DNA of 64,000 nt, from the NCBI GenBank assembly GCA_963556495.2, contig OY747705.1:21223501-21287500 (forward strand). The letters run 5' to 3'. The position numbers were made by a program, and so were the translations under genes. The notes beneath the pieces were generated by a model, which saw nothing but the letters and a program-made list of their open reading frames with translations, was not told where the DNA came from and searched no databases. Positions within the stretch are counted from its first letter, which is position 1. Each line of letters opens with the position of its first letter. This DNA is from Valencia hispanica (lineage: Eukaryota; Chordata; Actinopteri; Cyprinodontiformes; Valenciidae). This document shows, one piece after another, positions 13,240 to 25,340 of the stretch.

Positions 13240-13620
13240 CCCAAAAGACAAAGAAGTTAATCCGGGCATATAACATTTTGTGTAATCCATCTCCGATCGG
13301 ATCGATGGTGTATTGATCGTGTTTGTGATTAGTAGCTGTATTGATCGAGGTGACATCACATGAGGCGCACCTGAGTGATGGTTCGGTTGCTAACAGCGTG
13401 TCACATTCAAAATAAATCCGCAGGGCCTCCGCGACCTTTATGACAAAATAATGTAGGTATTTTTCACGGCGTTATTGTTTCCAGTTGCGTTTTCCTTTTC
13501 CGATAAATTACAAGACAGGGACGGACGGCGGCGATTGTTTGAGCGCATTTGTCTTTTTCCAATTTGCTCAAATGACGGATAATTGAACCCGGATAGGTTT
13601 TCGAAGGATAATTCACACGG
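13240..13620 (+). promoter_or_regulatory. Candidate CUT-site enhancer, 9.5 kb upstream of onecut3
   Basis: ATCGAT (13301-13306) and two copies of TATTGATCG (13311-13319 and 13339-13347, 28 bp apart) lie within 47 bp. Flanking DNA to 13,620 is CpG-bearing, complex and repeat-free, unlike the AT-rich sequence on either side, and includes GATAATTGAACC. Looks like an Onecut-responsive element. Confidence 0.42.
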
Positions 13621-14049
13621 GAATAGTATATTTACAGAATTTACAAAATCACAGCTCCAACTCTTAGTTTTTTTAATATTTCAACTGAAAAACACATTTA
13701 TTGTATGCTTTTATTTTAACATTCATGTGAGTATTTGTTTTAGTTTAAATTTAATATAATTTTAAAAAATACAAAATATCCCACCACTTATATTGGTTAT
13801 TGATTAGTCTTTGAGGCTGTGTGAAAGGCCTTCCTCAGCTGCACCTGTTGTCCCATTTCTTTCCAGTGCCAAACCATGTTCAGAGGCCTGCTGTATATAC
13901 ACTGATAAAACTAATTGTTAGAATTTAATCAATAGAATTGGCATAACAATTTTAAGTAAAACAGTAAATTGTAGGATATTTAAACACAACCTTTCACAAT
14001 AAGAATTACAAGAAGCTTCTTGTTAAAACAACATAAAAGCCACAAAGAT

Positions 14050-14530
14050 AAAATATGTCTTAAAATAAAATAAAAGTAATAGAAATCTAAAATACATTCA
14101 GGAAAATCAAATAAGATACAGTGCTTTCCTGCTTCCAAAAGGCCAGCATAAATAAATGACTCCTCGGCTGCTTCTTGAACACAGAATAAACAAGAAAGAG
14201 CAAAGATTTCCATGGCAGCACAAACGCAAATGTTTTGTCGGCCATAGTTTTTAGCATTGATTTAGGGACAGATAACAATTGCTGACCAGTCGATCTCAGG
14301 GTCCTGGTGGTGCACATATAGCCGGAGAAGATCAGAAATGATGGTGTGTCACCAGGGAGAGGATTAAAAGTCCAAACCAAAACTTTAACTCGTGTTCTGT
14401 TTTGCACGGGGAGTCAGAGTGGGGTGATTCATAAATGTCTGACATGGAAGCGCTTGGAGGATCTAATCAGAAGCTTAGTAGCTACATTTTGCATGATCCC
14501 AATAAGTTTTACTAAGTCAAAAATAAAACA
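14050..14530 (+). repeat. Probable old dispersed repeat
   Basis: Text such as GTGCACATATAGCC, AACTCGTGTTCTGTTTTGCA and GCTACATTTTGCATGATCCC resembles a repeat seen widely in teleosts, in which the last phrase reads roughly GCTGCATTCTGCA. I cannot name the class, and the two 100-residue open frames across it are not genes. Confidence 0.35.
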
Positions 14531-16156
14531 GCTTCGAACAGCTAGAAGAAACTTAGATAAGTTAACTTAGATAAATTCCAACCCATTTAAAATGTTGTTT
14601 TCCCAATTATATTAGTTATATTCTGCCCAACTAATAAGGTCATTGTGCTCATCTGGATTGCTGCCATGTTAAAAAGAAAACACTATTTTAATTTTAACAC
14701 TAACCCTTCACCTAAAAACCACAACTAAGATGTGCCTTTCACTATCAATGGCTTGCTAAGGTTTGAGAAAATTTGCAATAACTTAGCATCAGCAACATCC
14801 CTTTGGTAGTTAAAGGTAACACAACGTAAGAATTGTTTTGTGATAAGGGGAGAAACCATTACTGAAATAGTAGGCTACTACTTTAAAAAAAATCTGTGCT
14901 ACTAAGCTGGCATGTACACTGTTTCCCTGACAACCATAGCTCAGAAATGTCATTCTTTGACTACAACAAGCTTGAGAAAATTATCTTGCTAGCATGTTAG
15001 ATGTTAGCATCAGTGTTGTTATACAGAATTATTTAAAGCAAATTAGAAACTTTAATTCATGTGGCCACATAGAAACTTCCTCAACTCTTATGACAGTTCT
15101 TAATCAAAGCCTAGAGCCCTTGGTAGCACCGAGGGGTCAATACTAAGGGTCCCCAGACACAGATCCGTTGGTACCCCCTGTAATTATCTATGCAAGCCAT
15201 CATACCTAAAATGATAATCAAGGTCATATTCATCAAAGAACACATAACTAGTTCCTCTAATCTGGTTACATATACCGCAATAGAAACTATTTTTGACTTC
15301 TGATAATAATATTTAAAATTACAGTTAAAACAAAGTAGATCTACAGCATATTTTGTTTTTATTTGGAGTTTTTGGAGTGTGGCCTTCTAATTTATCACAA
15401 ACCTTTCCATTTTGGTTTAATCTTCCTGTAGTAAATAATGACATGGTGAAATATGTGGGGGTTTGTTGTACATTTGAGATAAGATCTAAACGATAAAAAC
15501 AATTTAGAACCTGATAAGGGCACTTTTTTTATTTTGACTGTGTGTTTAGTGATAACCACTTAAACTGAAAGCACAGCACCCTTGGAAAGTAGGACAGAAA
15601 TTATTGCCAGCCCTTAAGAACTTAGGCTTCCTCAGTACAGCACACTGAAGAGATGCAATAATTATTCTAACAGAACAATAAAGTAAATTTGTTGCCATAA
15701 ATAATGTTAAGTACACAGTTTGTACTTTTAAAGGTTATTCTGTCTTTACATTTTCATCTTCCCTGGGCTTCAAAACTATCTTCAATTGAGTCCACAAGCT
15801 CAGTGATGTCAGCAACCATTTTGGGGATTTTACTGCTATAAAATATCTCACTCTCTTTTGATGCTATTTTGACATCAACGTTTTCAGAGAAAGTATTTGT
15901 CAAAGGGGCCTTTTCATGCATTTGTGGGTCATTTTCTTAAGTTGGTGTTGTGTCGTCTTCCAACTGTTTCCACAGACTTCTTATCAAAGTAAGAAACTGA
16001 TCCTATATCAGGTAAACCACCTTTTTTGTCATTTAACATGTTAATTTGGTAACTTATCTTGAATCAGTGTAAATAATTCAACCGCTAATTGAGCCCACCC
16101 CTGCAGGACACCAGCCAATCAGGGCAGTGTATTTTGATTGGCCACTAGTCAGCACT
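14531..16156. other. Intergenic, no gene
   Basis: AT-rich DNA with many stops in all frames. I see no repeat family, motif cluster or gene. Confidence 0.55.
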
Positions 16157-16211
16157 TCAGTAGTAAACATATATCTATATATATATATACATTTAAATAT
16201 ATATATATATA
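16157..16211 (+). repeat. TA-rich microsatellite
   Basis: Two (TA)n tracts interrupted by CATTTAAA. Confidence 0.8.
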
Positions 16212-16659
16212 CCGATAAATATACAGAACACAACATATTTGAAAAGCTGGCAGGAAACAGTGTTCACTACATTTTGATTGGTCAAAAGTTTTAAACGTCC
16301 ATCAATAATTTTATTCTTCCATCATAAAGGGATTTGTTTTTAGAGAAGCAGCCCTGGTTACCCCATTTTGGTAGATATGGGCTAGTTCATGATACACTCC
16401 ATTTAAATAGATTAGCCTTACAATTCTCTGCTGGACAACCACACTCCACAGAGGCTGGACCGGCACCAGCTAAATCCTAATCTAAATGTTTTTGGTGGGG
16501 TTGTTTATATATATAAAAGAAAGGCTAGATAGTGAGGTTAGAATTTAACCAATATCGAATATTACACTTGCAAACTATATACCTGCTTCTAACTTAACTA
16601 ATTTCAGTGACTAAGAATTATTACTCTCCAAATTAATTGTTATAGTGCACGAGCGTCTA

Positions 16660-16860
16660 TTTCAAGTTCGTTTTCATTTTTGACCGAAACCCAGAGAGCA
16701 GAAGGGTGGAAATGTGCGTCCAATTCTTCCTGCCGATCGATCAGACTGCGGATAGATCGATATGGCACCAGGGCTATTGATCACCACGGTCCTCTATATT
16801 GCTGGGGCGCTTTCAAATGCAAATGCACCTAAATAGTAATCCATGGTAACACACTAATTC
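16660..16860 (+). promoter_or_regulatory. Candidate CUT/POU enhancer, 6 kb upstream of onecut3
   Basis: Two ATCGAT sites (16736-16741, 16756-16761) and TATTGATC (16775-16782) fall in 47 bp. A perfect octamer ATGCAAAT (16817-16824), the POU-factor site, follows 35 bp later. The block is repeat-free. The spacing and mix of sites resemble a neural enhancer. Confidence 0.45.
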
Positions 16861-17229
16861 CTTAACAAACTGCAGCCAAACGCTTTACAAACACAGCGAT
16901 TCAATGTGCAACTGATTCCCCCCCCCCCCCCTTTCTTTTTCATTCGCCCAATTCAACATGTACAGTCTTTTATATGTGTCTGCAGAGGCCTGGCTGTGAA
17001 GCAAACTGTTTAACAGTAGGCTGCCGTTTAAAGATTTAACAGGACAAACACGGAACATTCAAAATGTGGGGTGACATTGATTTGCCCTGTGGGCTATTGA
17101 AACTTTGGAGAAAATCTTAGGCAAGTTAAAGGTCTATGGGAATATTGATATATATATATATAGTTGTTTGTAGCGTGTTTGTGGCGAGGAATGTCTTACA
17201 ATGAAAACAGCAGAGTGCAGCTGCAGAAA

Positions 17230-17680
17230 TAGTTCTTACATGTGATGAATAAACTGAGGAGCTCCGCTTTATGGTGAGATGTTACACATTAAGTCATACA
17301 AAACTCTCCAGCAGCCCCCGCTTACTTAGAGCAAAGCCACGGGCAAACAAGGCAGATGATGCGAGTTTTATCTCTAGAAGGGCCCCATTATGGCGTGTGT
17401 GGATTGGGGATGAGAGCAGCAGCTTTCCCCGTCCCGCTGACTTGCTCAGAGGCCTGATCAATGCGACATTACTAAACACTGCTACTTAACTTTTGCCAAT
17501 AGCCAGATTCAAGTAAATATACTTTAGAATACATTAGGCGTGATGCATCAGCCGCGGAGTCATTCAAGGAGTCATGAAAAGATTAGTCTGTCTCTATCGA
17601 GTGATTCCTGGGAAAATAGACAAGCTTAGCGGGGAAGCTCGTCCAACGGAGGACACACTCGCTCAGATAAAGTGGAGATA
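17230..17680 (+). promoter_or_regulatory. Candidate conserved non-coding block
   Basis: Repeat-free, less AT-rich than its flanks, with GCCCCATTATGGCG, CTGATCAATGCGACATTAC and TATCGAGTGATTCC. Short open frames on both strands show no family resemblance. Confidence 0.25.
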
Positions 17681-17854
17681 TTAAACTATTGAACCTTTTT
17701 TTGAAATAAAAGTTTTAAAGTAATTTTTTCAAATGATTCAGGGGGTATATCTACCCTCCAATCACCGAACATCAATAGACATGTTTTCAAAGCTTTAAAG
17801 TCCTTTCATTTGCACAGCCTTGTAAGCATCTTAAGCAGGGAAAAACAATCCGGA

Positions 17855-18050
<196 letters not shown>

Positions 18051-18479
18051 ATGAACTGTTGTCAGAAAGTTAGAAGAATTTCTGTTTACAGACACGTTTC
18101 TCTTATTATCATGGTTTGTTTGGGATAACACTTTTTTCTGTCAAGAATAACTCACTGTGACATTCCTTTCATGGGTAAAACTTATCCTAAAAACTGCTGC
18201 AAGAATTAGAATTAATATATTTAATCCTTCCACAGCAGATTATCTGGCACCATCGAGAATCTGAAAACCCTCTAGCAGTGCTCTCTTGGTCCAGCATGGA
18301 TTACTTGATCGACACTGATTATAAACAGAAAAGTGAGAAAAAAGGGTTTTTGAAGCCACTGATTTGAAGGAGTGAGTTTGCTGTTAATTTCCTATATACT
18401 CCTAGAAAATATATTATACTTTTTGAAAATAGAACCTGGAGTTAAAAACAGGACCGTTAAAGCCCGCACACAGCCTGCT

Positions 18480-18713
18480 GCGCAATCACTGCAAAGTCGA
18501 TGCCAAAATAGCGCTCTGTCGCATTTATTAATATGAAATTAATCACCATTCTGTTCAGCATCGCCCCACTCACAACGGCGATATTGACAAAGTTAATATT
18601 TTATATTGTATTTGCCATAGGATATGCTCTTTTAGATTTGAAAGCAACGCATTAAAATACAAATTAAAACTGAGCTCTAGGCGTATACGCATGCAGTTTA
18701 AGGAAATGTGTGT

Positions 18714-18744
<31 letters not shown>

Positions 18745-19340
18745 GGTATTTTGCATTTAAATTTCATTTTGACTTGAAAAAGAATCGATCAAGAACGTAG
18801 GTGGAATCAACGGTGATTGATTTAATATTGACAGAGGATCCTGATCAGTTCCCGATGCCCTTTTGGCCCCGATCATGCACTGTGTCCATCTGTGTGACCT
18901 GACTCCGCAACTAAGATAGAAATTACAGAAAGGCACAAAGGTGGCGCAGGAAGTGTCGGTATTTCTGGAGAAAGTCTTAAACTTTCCAGCGCGCCGTTTT
19001 GGGGATTGCAAACCCGATGAATTAGGAGCAAAAGAGGCGGCAGTGAAAGTTAACATCCATCACCACCGCGACCAATACGCTGCTGTGGCCGGCTGGGTGA
19101 GCACAGATGACGGATTCGCTGCTGCGCGGGCTTCGGTAATTCATTTTCGATAGCGTTGGTTGCTGGGATCATTACGGGGACATTAACCCAAGCGGACAGT
19201 GCTGTTCTTCCGATGCCACAGCCAGAGAGCCACCTTTCCCCCGGTTGGCAATCAGCGAACACTGTGAACACTTCTTTTAGTGTCTCCCACAGGGGGGAGA
19301 GGAGCTGCGTGCCAAGCCCAGCGACATCACAATTCATCAG
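18480..19340 (+). promoter_or_regulatory. Candidate enhancer cluster 4 kb upstream of onecut3
   Basis: ATCGAT at 18784-18789 and GATTGATTTAA at 18815-18825, then a long complex, CpG-bearing stretch to 19,340. A (GT)n-G19 tract (18707-18746) interrupts it. Overlapping open frames on both strands of 60-100 residues are explained by the higher GC, not by genes. Confidence 0.3.
18707..18746 (+). repeat. (GT)n-G19 tract
   Basis: GT units run into 19 consecutive G. The same GT-then-G pattern recurs at the onecut3 promoter (22394-22421). Confidence 0.9.
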
Positions 19341-21539
19341 TGAGGTTATGGATGGCCATGACTCAACAGTGGGTAAAAACTGATCAGGATTATTTTATGT
19401 AATTTGCAGATGAGAAGCGATGCACTTCCCGAATTGTTTTGGGTACTTCTTTTTAACCCAGCTTCAGGTCGAAATCCTAATGGGCTCGTTTTACATAACA
19501 CCGGTGTAAATGCCAACGTGTTTTGAGTTAAGAGCAACTGGGAGGCATCCAGAACATTTTTCAAAGGTTTGGTCACATTGGAGGTGAATATTTAAAGTTG
19601 GGTTGTCACACCAACAGTATAAATAGCCATAAAATACTTTGTTTTATACTTCATGACAGATCCGACCCGAGGCTTTCACGGCCTAATGAGACGCTGCTTA
19701 CCAGAGAGTCTCCAAAAGCCTGTCTCCTCTCAAAACTTTTTATCCCAAACCTTCGAATTTGTAGTTAAATTTACTAAGATTGAGACTACTTTAAAATGGA
19801 CCTCTCTGAATGTTAAATTCTTTCAAATGATACTTTAATTTACTAACCATGCAGAGGAAAAAGTTAATAGTTTAACAGTTATGTAACAGTCGTAGTTTAA
19901 TCCAGCCAATTTTATATTTATACTGCTTAAGTCAATGCCGAGATCTAATAAGTAATTCGTACTGTAACTGTGAATAAATATTAGGTAAAAAATAAAAAAT
20001 AGTCTCTGATTTCTTGTTAGAACAGCTATTTGAACTTTGACCCTCCTTCCTGACATTAGTGAGTCTCTATTCAAAAGCTGCCCAGTAACACAGCTGACAG
20101 ACCAAGTCATTGAGTCTGAGAAATTAACTTGCTTCCAAAACTTATTTACTGCTATTTATTTGATTAATCATTACTATGAAGTGACTGTGATATGATAAGA
20201 ACCACATAGCTGTTGGTTTGCTAAAGCACAAAACTAGAGGTGTTAAATACACACATAAAAACCAGCCAAATGAACAATTTCAAAAAGATGTTAATGGTTC
20301 TGTGGATTAGAGTTAGGGGTGGTGGCTGTTAAGTGTTGCTTTAACTAAATGGGTCCACAAATTAAAATCTGCTCAAGACCCAGAAAGGTCTTGGGCCTAC
20401 TATAGAGTGGGGGGCATACGGGAGAGAGTGATAGACATTCAAAAATGGCGTTATATGAAGGGCAAAGAGAACTGTACATGCACAAACAAAAAAAAACTAA
20501 GAAATAGATCAACAAATGCATAAATATTGAGCCTTTAATTGCCTTTGTAAACTTATCTTAAGAACACAGATATTTATTTATTAAGCTTCTATGTCTGTTT
20601 AACCAGAGTGTGGCTGTTTCCTCTCAGGTCAGACCCCCACCAAATCCCTCTCCCCCCTTTATGTGGCACCACTCACTGGTAACACGTGAATTAGGCTGTA
20701 AAGTGTTAGAAATAATGTGATGTTTTTGTTAAATACTGTCATAATGACTTCAGATTTCATAAATCCACATTTGCCATAAGTTATTTTTCCCATGAGGCTC
20801 CATACTATGGGCCAAGTCTATAGTTGGCGTACACAGCATTCATTCCTAATTATTGGTATATAATAGCCAATAAAATTCTGATTCTAGTCTTTTGTGATAT
20901 TAACACAGTATATTCACAAACTGACACAGTGATGATGTTTAATTTGCTACTCAGCCCCTCACGAACACACAGGGCACGTCTAAAAGAACATGTTTTTTTC
21001 TGTCATGTGTTTGCCATTCTGGTCATCAACGTTGTGATGGCCTAATCCCCCCTCCCCCTTCAACCTTTTTCTCTCATTCCCTTTTCATCTGAGTCTCTTT
21101 ATGTTTGCCATGACCTGTCCTCCTTGTTACCTGAACCTAATGCGGTCTGTCATGCCTTTGATTTTACATAGTCCATTTTGTCTGGGTGGGAGTATCACAT
21201 TCTCCTCACTTTTGTATGGAGCAAATCTGCCCCGACACTGTAATGCAACCAGACCCACCGCACTGTTTGCCTTAACTGCTATGAAATAAATAAAGAAACA
21301 ATGAATCAATCAGTGGTTAGCCTACGTAACATAATAACTTTCGTAAAATATGTCAAAATAAAACCATATAACTTTATAATATTTAATCCCTTCCTGTGCT
21401 CTTTAAAGCAAACTTTAGGTTTGTTGGTTTTACTTGAAAATGAATCATAAGAATGTTTGTTACACTACTGCTTTGAACGGAAATAAACTGGAAGCAAAAG
21501 CAATATTGAAGGAAAAACAACCTAGTTATTTCTCTAAAC
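19341..21539. other. Intergenic, no gene
   Basis: AT-rich DNA between two candidate regulatory blocks. Nothing recognised. Confidence 0.55.
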
Positions 21540-21900
21540 TCTTTGACTATCTCGACGAAGTTTACACTCGTACTTTCCACTCCAAGACGACCCTCACAAC
21601 CGAATCCAATCCCTCGATCTTGGACGTGCCAGATGCTGTATTGCGCCCATATACCCGGGGCTCCTGCAATAGGCACCGCACCAACCTATATCGACGCAGC
21701 TCCTGATCCATACGCACTCTGACACTGATAGATGGTTGAACTGGATTGACATGAGCGAGCGGCGGGTTTCATGCAAGAAGTCTGCAATAAGGGCGTGAGA
21801 AGTTTGGTGTGGCGAGAGTTTGATTTTCATGGTCTCAGCCGGTCCAAGACGCATGAGATGCAGGAGAGGGGCCAAGGCCTAGAGGCGATGACGAAATAAA
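21540..21900 (+). promoter_or_regulatory. Candidate proximal regulatory block
   Basis: A repeat-free block with higher GC about 1 kb upstream of the promoter. It contains AACTGGATTGACATGAGCG and several CpGs. Open frames of about 90 residues on both strands are mutually overlapping and unlike known proteins. Confidence 0.25.
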
Positions 21901-22393
21901 ACTCGGTAGATTTTATGCAGTAATTTTCACCGGAGGAAAGAAAAATAACTTGGAAGAGAAAAGTTATGAATGCGGGCTAAATGGCAAGAAGGTAACAGAA
22001 GGATTTCAGTTTTTTTGCTGTTCGGGTGTAGACTGTATTTGCAAATGTAATCACTGAGAGAAAATAGCAAATGTTAGGATTTAAACTCGTAATTGAAATT
22101 GTTTAAAGAATAGTTTATAACACATGGTGGACTGGTAAGCTTTACTCATCACACTCTTGGCCTCGTGTGACACATCAATTAATATTTAACCTTCAAAGAG
22201 CCATCACATGTGTTTCTGGCGCCTTTTATCAGAGAAAACAAGGAGCGAGACCTTCTTATCCACCTGAGTGTAAATGTTGCATACGCTGCAAAAGATTGCA
22301 CTTTTGTGTTTTTATCTCACCCGCCTAATGCAATCTTTTCTCGGGAATTCGAGGTTCAGTTTCCAACATGAACAACAAAACGCATGACACTCG

Positions 22394-22421
22394 GTGTGTG
22401 TGTGTGTGGGGGGGGGGGGGG
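22394..22421 (+). repeat. (GT)n-G14 tract at the onecut3 promoter
   Basis: Seven GT units then 14 G, ending 3 bases before a consensus CRE. Confidence 0.9.
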
Positions 22422-22424
22422 CAG

Positions 22425-22432
22425 TGACGTCA
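22425..22432 (+). promoter_or_regulatory. Consensus CRE (TGACGTCA)
   Basis: A perfect palindromic CREB/ATF site 429 bp before the onecut3 start codon, with an inverted CCAAT box 2 bases further on. CRE plus CCAAT is a common proximal promoter pair. Confidence 0.5.
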
Positions 22433-22860
22433 GATTGGCCCCCAGACGGAGAGCAACGAGAGCGAGGATGCACGGTCCGCGGGGGCGCGCACATGCGCAC
22501 AGACTCGGTCTCGACTTAACAGGAGTGAGGGGGGCGCGTCAATATACACACAGCCGAGACGAGCTGAGCAGAGCAGCGCTTTGGGTATAGTAGAAGGTGC
22601 TGAAGAGTGAGAGTAATCCGGGGCAGGCGCAGACACACTCCACACACCGAGCTGAGGTTTTTGGGCGGCGCGGGTTTTTTTTTTGTGTGTGGCGATCCTT
22701 TAAAACCATGCTGGATTGACCGCAGAGAAAACAGATACAATCAATGGCGTGGCTTTGAAATCGTTGAAAATTTATTGGGAAAGGAGTGCGAGACAGAGCG
22801 ACAGCGGGGAGAGGGAGAGAGCGGCGAGAGAGAGGGGTGGAAATAAAGATCCTTTCAGCG

Positions 22861-23899
22861 ATGGAGCTTACAATGGAGAACATCGGAAATCTGCACGGCG
22901 TGTCTCACTCTCATCAGACAGGCGACTTAATGAACGCCCCGCACGCGCGCCAGTCGTCGGCGTCGCATCGGAACTTGGTGTCGCACGGGCGGTCAGCCAT
23001 GGTTTCCAGCATGGCCTCCATACTGGAGGGAGCCGGGGACTACCGCACGGACCACGCTCTGTCCGGGCCCCTGCACCCGGCCATGACCATGTCCTGCGAC
23101 TCCGGGATGAGCCTGAGCAGCACCTACACCACCCTGACGCCGCTGCAGCACCTGCCCCCTATATCCACCGTATCGGAGAAATTTCACCACCCTCACCCGC
23201 ATGCTCACCATCACCCGGCGCACCAGAGGCTTGCAGCTGGGAACGTCAGCGGCAGCTTTACCCTGATGAGGGATGACCGCAGCCTTGCCTCTATGAGTAA
23301 CCTCTACGGCCACTACCCGAAAGACATGTCCGGTATGGGACAGCCCCTGTCCCCGCTCTCCAACGGTCTCGGGTCCCTGCACGGCTCGCAGCAGACTCTG
23401 AGCGCCTACGGTCCCGGAGCTCACCTGTCTAACGACAAGATGCTTTCTTCGGGGGGGTTCGAGTCCCACGCAGCCATGCTGTCTCGGGGCGAGGAGCACC
23501 TGGCTCGAGGTCTCGGGGGCCACGGGGCCGGGCTCATGACATCCTTGAACGGCATCCATCACCACAGCCATCCACACACTCAGGCAAACGGATCCATGTT
23601 ATCGGACAGGGACAGGCAGACAGTAGTGGGAGGAGGGCAGGGAGCTGGGTCGGGACAGGTGGAGGAGATAAACACTAAGGAAGTGGCGCAGCGGATAACG
23701 GCGGAGCTCAAGCGCTACAGCATTCCGCAGGCCATCTTCGCACAGAGGATCTTGTGCCGGTCCCAGGGAACTCTGTCCGACCTCCTGCGGAACCCTAAAC
23801 CATGGAGTAAACTCAAATCCGGCCGGGAGACGTTCAGGAGGATGTGGAAGTGGCTGCAGGAGCCCGAGTTCCAGCGGATGTCAGCGCTCAGGCTTGCAG
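22861..23899 (+). CDS. onecut3: Onecut3 coding exon 1: N-terminal activation region and CUT domain
   Basis: Encodes residues 1-346 and the first base of codon 347 of a nuclear CUT-homeodomain transcription factor. Family roles include neuronal, retinal, liver and pancreatic differentiation. In order: a conserved N-terminus (1-25); a Ser/Thr/Pro box (about 82-106, with TYTTLTPLQ and PPISTVSEKF); a His-rich run (108-121); the conserved NVSGSFTLMRD block (128-138); a Gly/His-rich linker; and a complete CUT domain from about 267 to 347 with INTKEVAQRI, IPQAIFAQRI and LSDLLRNPKPWSKLKSG. In the family the LSDLL motif is tied to coactivator recruitment. The ATG has G at -3 and G at +4 and is the first in-frame ATG; the open frame continues 5' to a GTG at 22786, which I do not use. 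The poly-Ala, poly-Gly and poly-Pro runs of the mammalian orthologue are absent, giving 443 residues against about 490 in human. The - strand open frame over this exon is a shadow of the GC-rich coding. Confidence 0.95.
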
Positions 23900-24399
23900 G
23901 TGAGTGAGGAGACAGCTCCCAACCTGAGTGATGTGGAGGGATCAATCTGTAGTCAATGTGGCGAGACTGCCAATAGCTGCTCAAACAGACATTACTTGAA
24001 GTTATTAGTCGATCGTATTGAGTAAAACTTCATCATGGCGGTTGGAGTGTTAAATGTTGTTGGGGGGGAGCTATATTCTGAATGGTGCCACAATCCACGA
24101 TCGTATAAACAAACGCTGAGTGATAAAACAAAAGAAGCGCGTCGTGTGCGACCGCAGTCTGCGGACTGGTTAGGTTGGCGCACAAGCAACACTTTTGCAT
24201 GGATAGAGACTGGGACACATTCTATTCGTCTGTCCCTTTTTCTTTTTTCTTTGTTGCACACACATTCAAACAAGTAACCCCATGTAGAGAAAGAGTCAAA
24301 CAATGACAATTGCAACCTAAAGTGCAGCTCTTTGGTTGTGAAAAAAGGCTTTAAGAAACAAAAATGGTCAAATACTGTAGCCGCCCTCACCAACAACGA

Positions 24400-25340
24400 T
24401 AAAGTCTGAGGCCTGGCCAAAGAGCCAGAGGGAGCATGACCTCCTATGGATCAATATTTCAGGTCCAGGCGTCCCCTTTCAGTGTAGCGCACTGATAAAG
24501 GATCGATTCGGATCTGAAAGGCAGAGACACAAACAGATGCGTCTTTCTATGGCCCTGCGCTGTGTCCCATGTGCACTTTTGGGACATCACGTCTCCAGAT
24601 TTGATTTAAAGACCTGCGTGGTCACGCTGCAGCCAGAAATACACCCATTGTGGGGTTGTTTTTTTTGTGAAGCAATGTGGCGTTATTACTTCCTCAGACG
24701 AATGCCTCTCCGTTTTGATTTCACTCCTTGATCAGTCATTTCGATTTTTATTGCGCAAAGATTATCACATTAAGACTGTGATTTGAAATCCACACATCCC
24801 CGCCCTAGCTTTAAACCCCACTTTAGCACCTGATTAACGGGACATAAATGAAAAACGAAAAAGCCACGGAGGTGTGAGTGAAAGGTCCCCCCCTTCTCAT
24901 CGATGTTTGTGTAAAGACCCCTGTTTAGACGAGCTGTGCCTCCAAACGTCAATCAGCGCTTCTCCGCCGTATTTCAGCGAACAGTTCAATTAAGCGGATA
25001 TAGTGGCATATTTTAGTTCCAGTCAATGCCCTATTGAAAAGCGCTTAATGGCATGTAAATTGTTCCTTTGCGTATTTAGTGGGGGTTCTGGTAAATAAAG
25101 ATTTAAACACTCCACAATTGTCTCTTTAAGTGCCACTGCTGTTAAAGCTAATTGGGCTGTGGGGTTTTATATCTTCCACTGGCGGCATCAGGATAAAACC
25201 TCCAGTTCAGCTGAAGCCACGGAGCTGTACAAGTGCACACATACTGCATATTTTATTGTGGCCGGGCTCAGGCCTTCTTAAGGGCGTAAGACAAATGTTT
25301 TCAGCTTTTATGTCCTCAAATATGGAAGGCCTGCTGTGCC
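24400..25340 (+). promoter_or_regulatory. Candidate intronic enhancer near exon 1
   Basis: GGATCAATATTTC (24448-24460), ATCGAT at 24502-24507 and 24899-24904, and TCAATTAAGCGG near 24,986 in a repeat-free, complex stretch directly following exon 1. Confidence 0.3.

Larger units (their letters stand above)
22381..22860 (+). promoter_or_regulatory. onecut3: onecut3 promoter region and 5'UTR (GC-rich)
   Basis: GC content and CpG density rise sharply from about 22,425 and stay high through exon 1, as in a CpG-rich developmental promoter. A consensus cAMP-response element TGACGTCA (22425-22432) is followed two bases later by an inverted CCAAT box (ATTGG, 22434-22438). A weak TATA-like AATATA lies at 22541. 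A (GT)n tract running into 14 G (22394-22421) abuts the CRE. Non-initiating ATGs at 22708 and 22744 precede the coding ATG and open only short frames. The transcription start cannot be fixed from sequence; the TATA-like site would put it near 22,570. Confidence 0.5.

Noticed and set aside
22786..22860. 25-residue N-terminal extension of Onecut3
   Set aside because: It would need a GTG start. The ATG at 22861 aligns with the start of ONECUT3 and has a good context.
22993..23577. 194-residue open frame antisense to onecut3 exon 1
   Set aside because: Shadow of GC-rich coding on the other strand; no resemblance to any protein.
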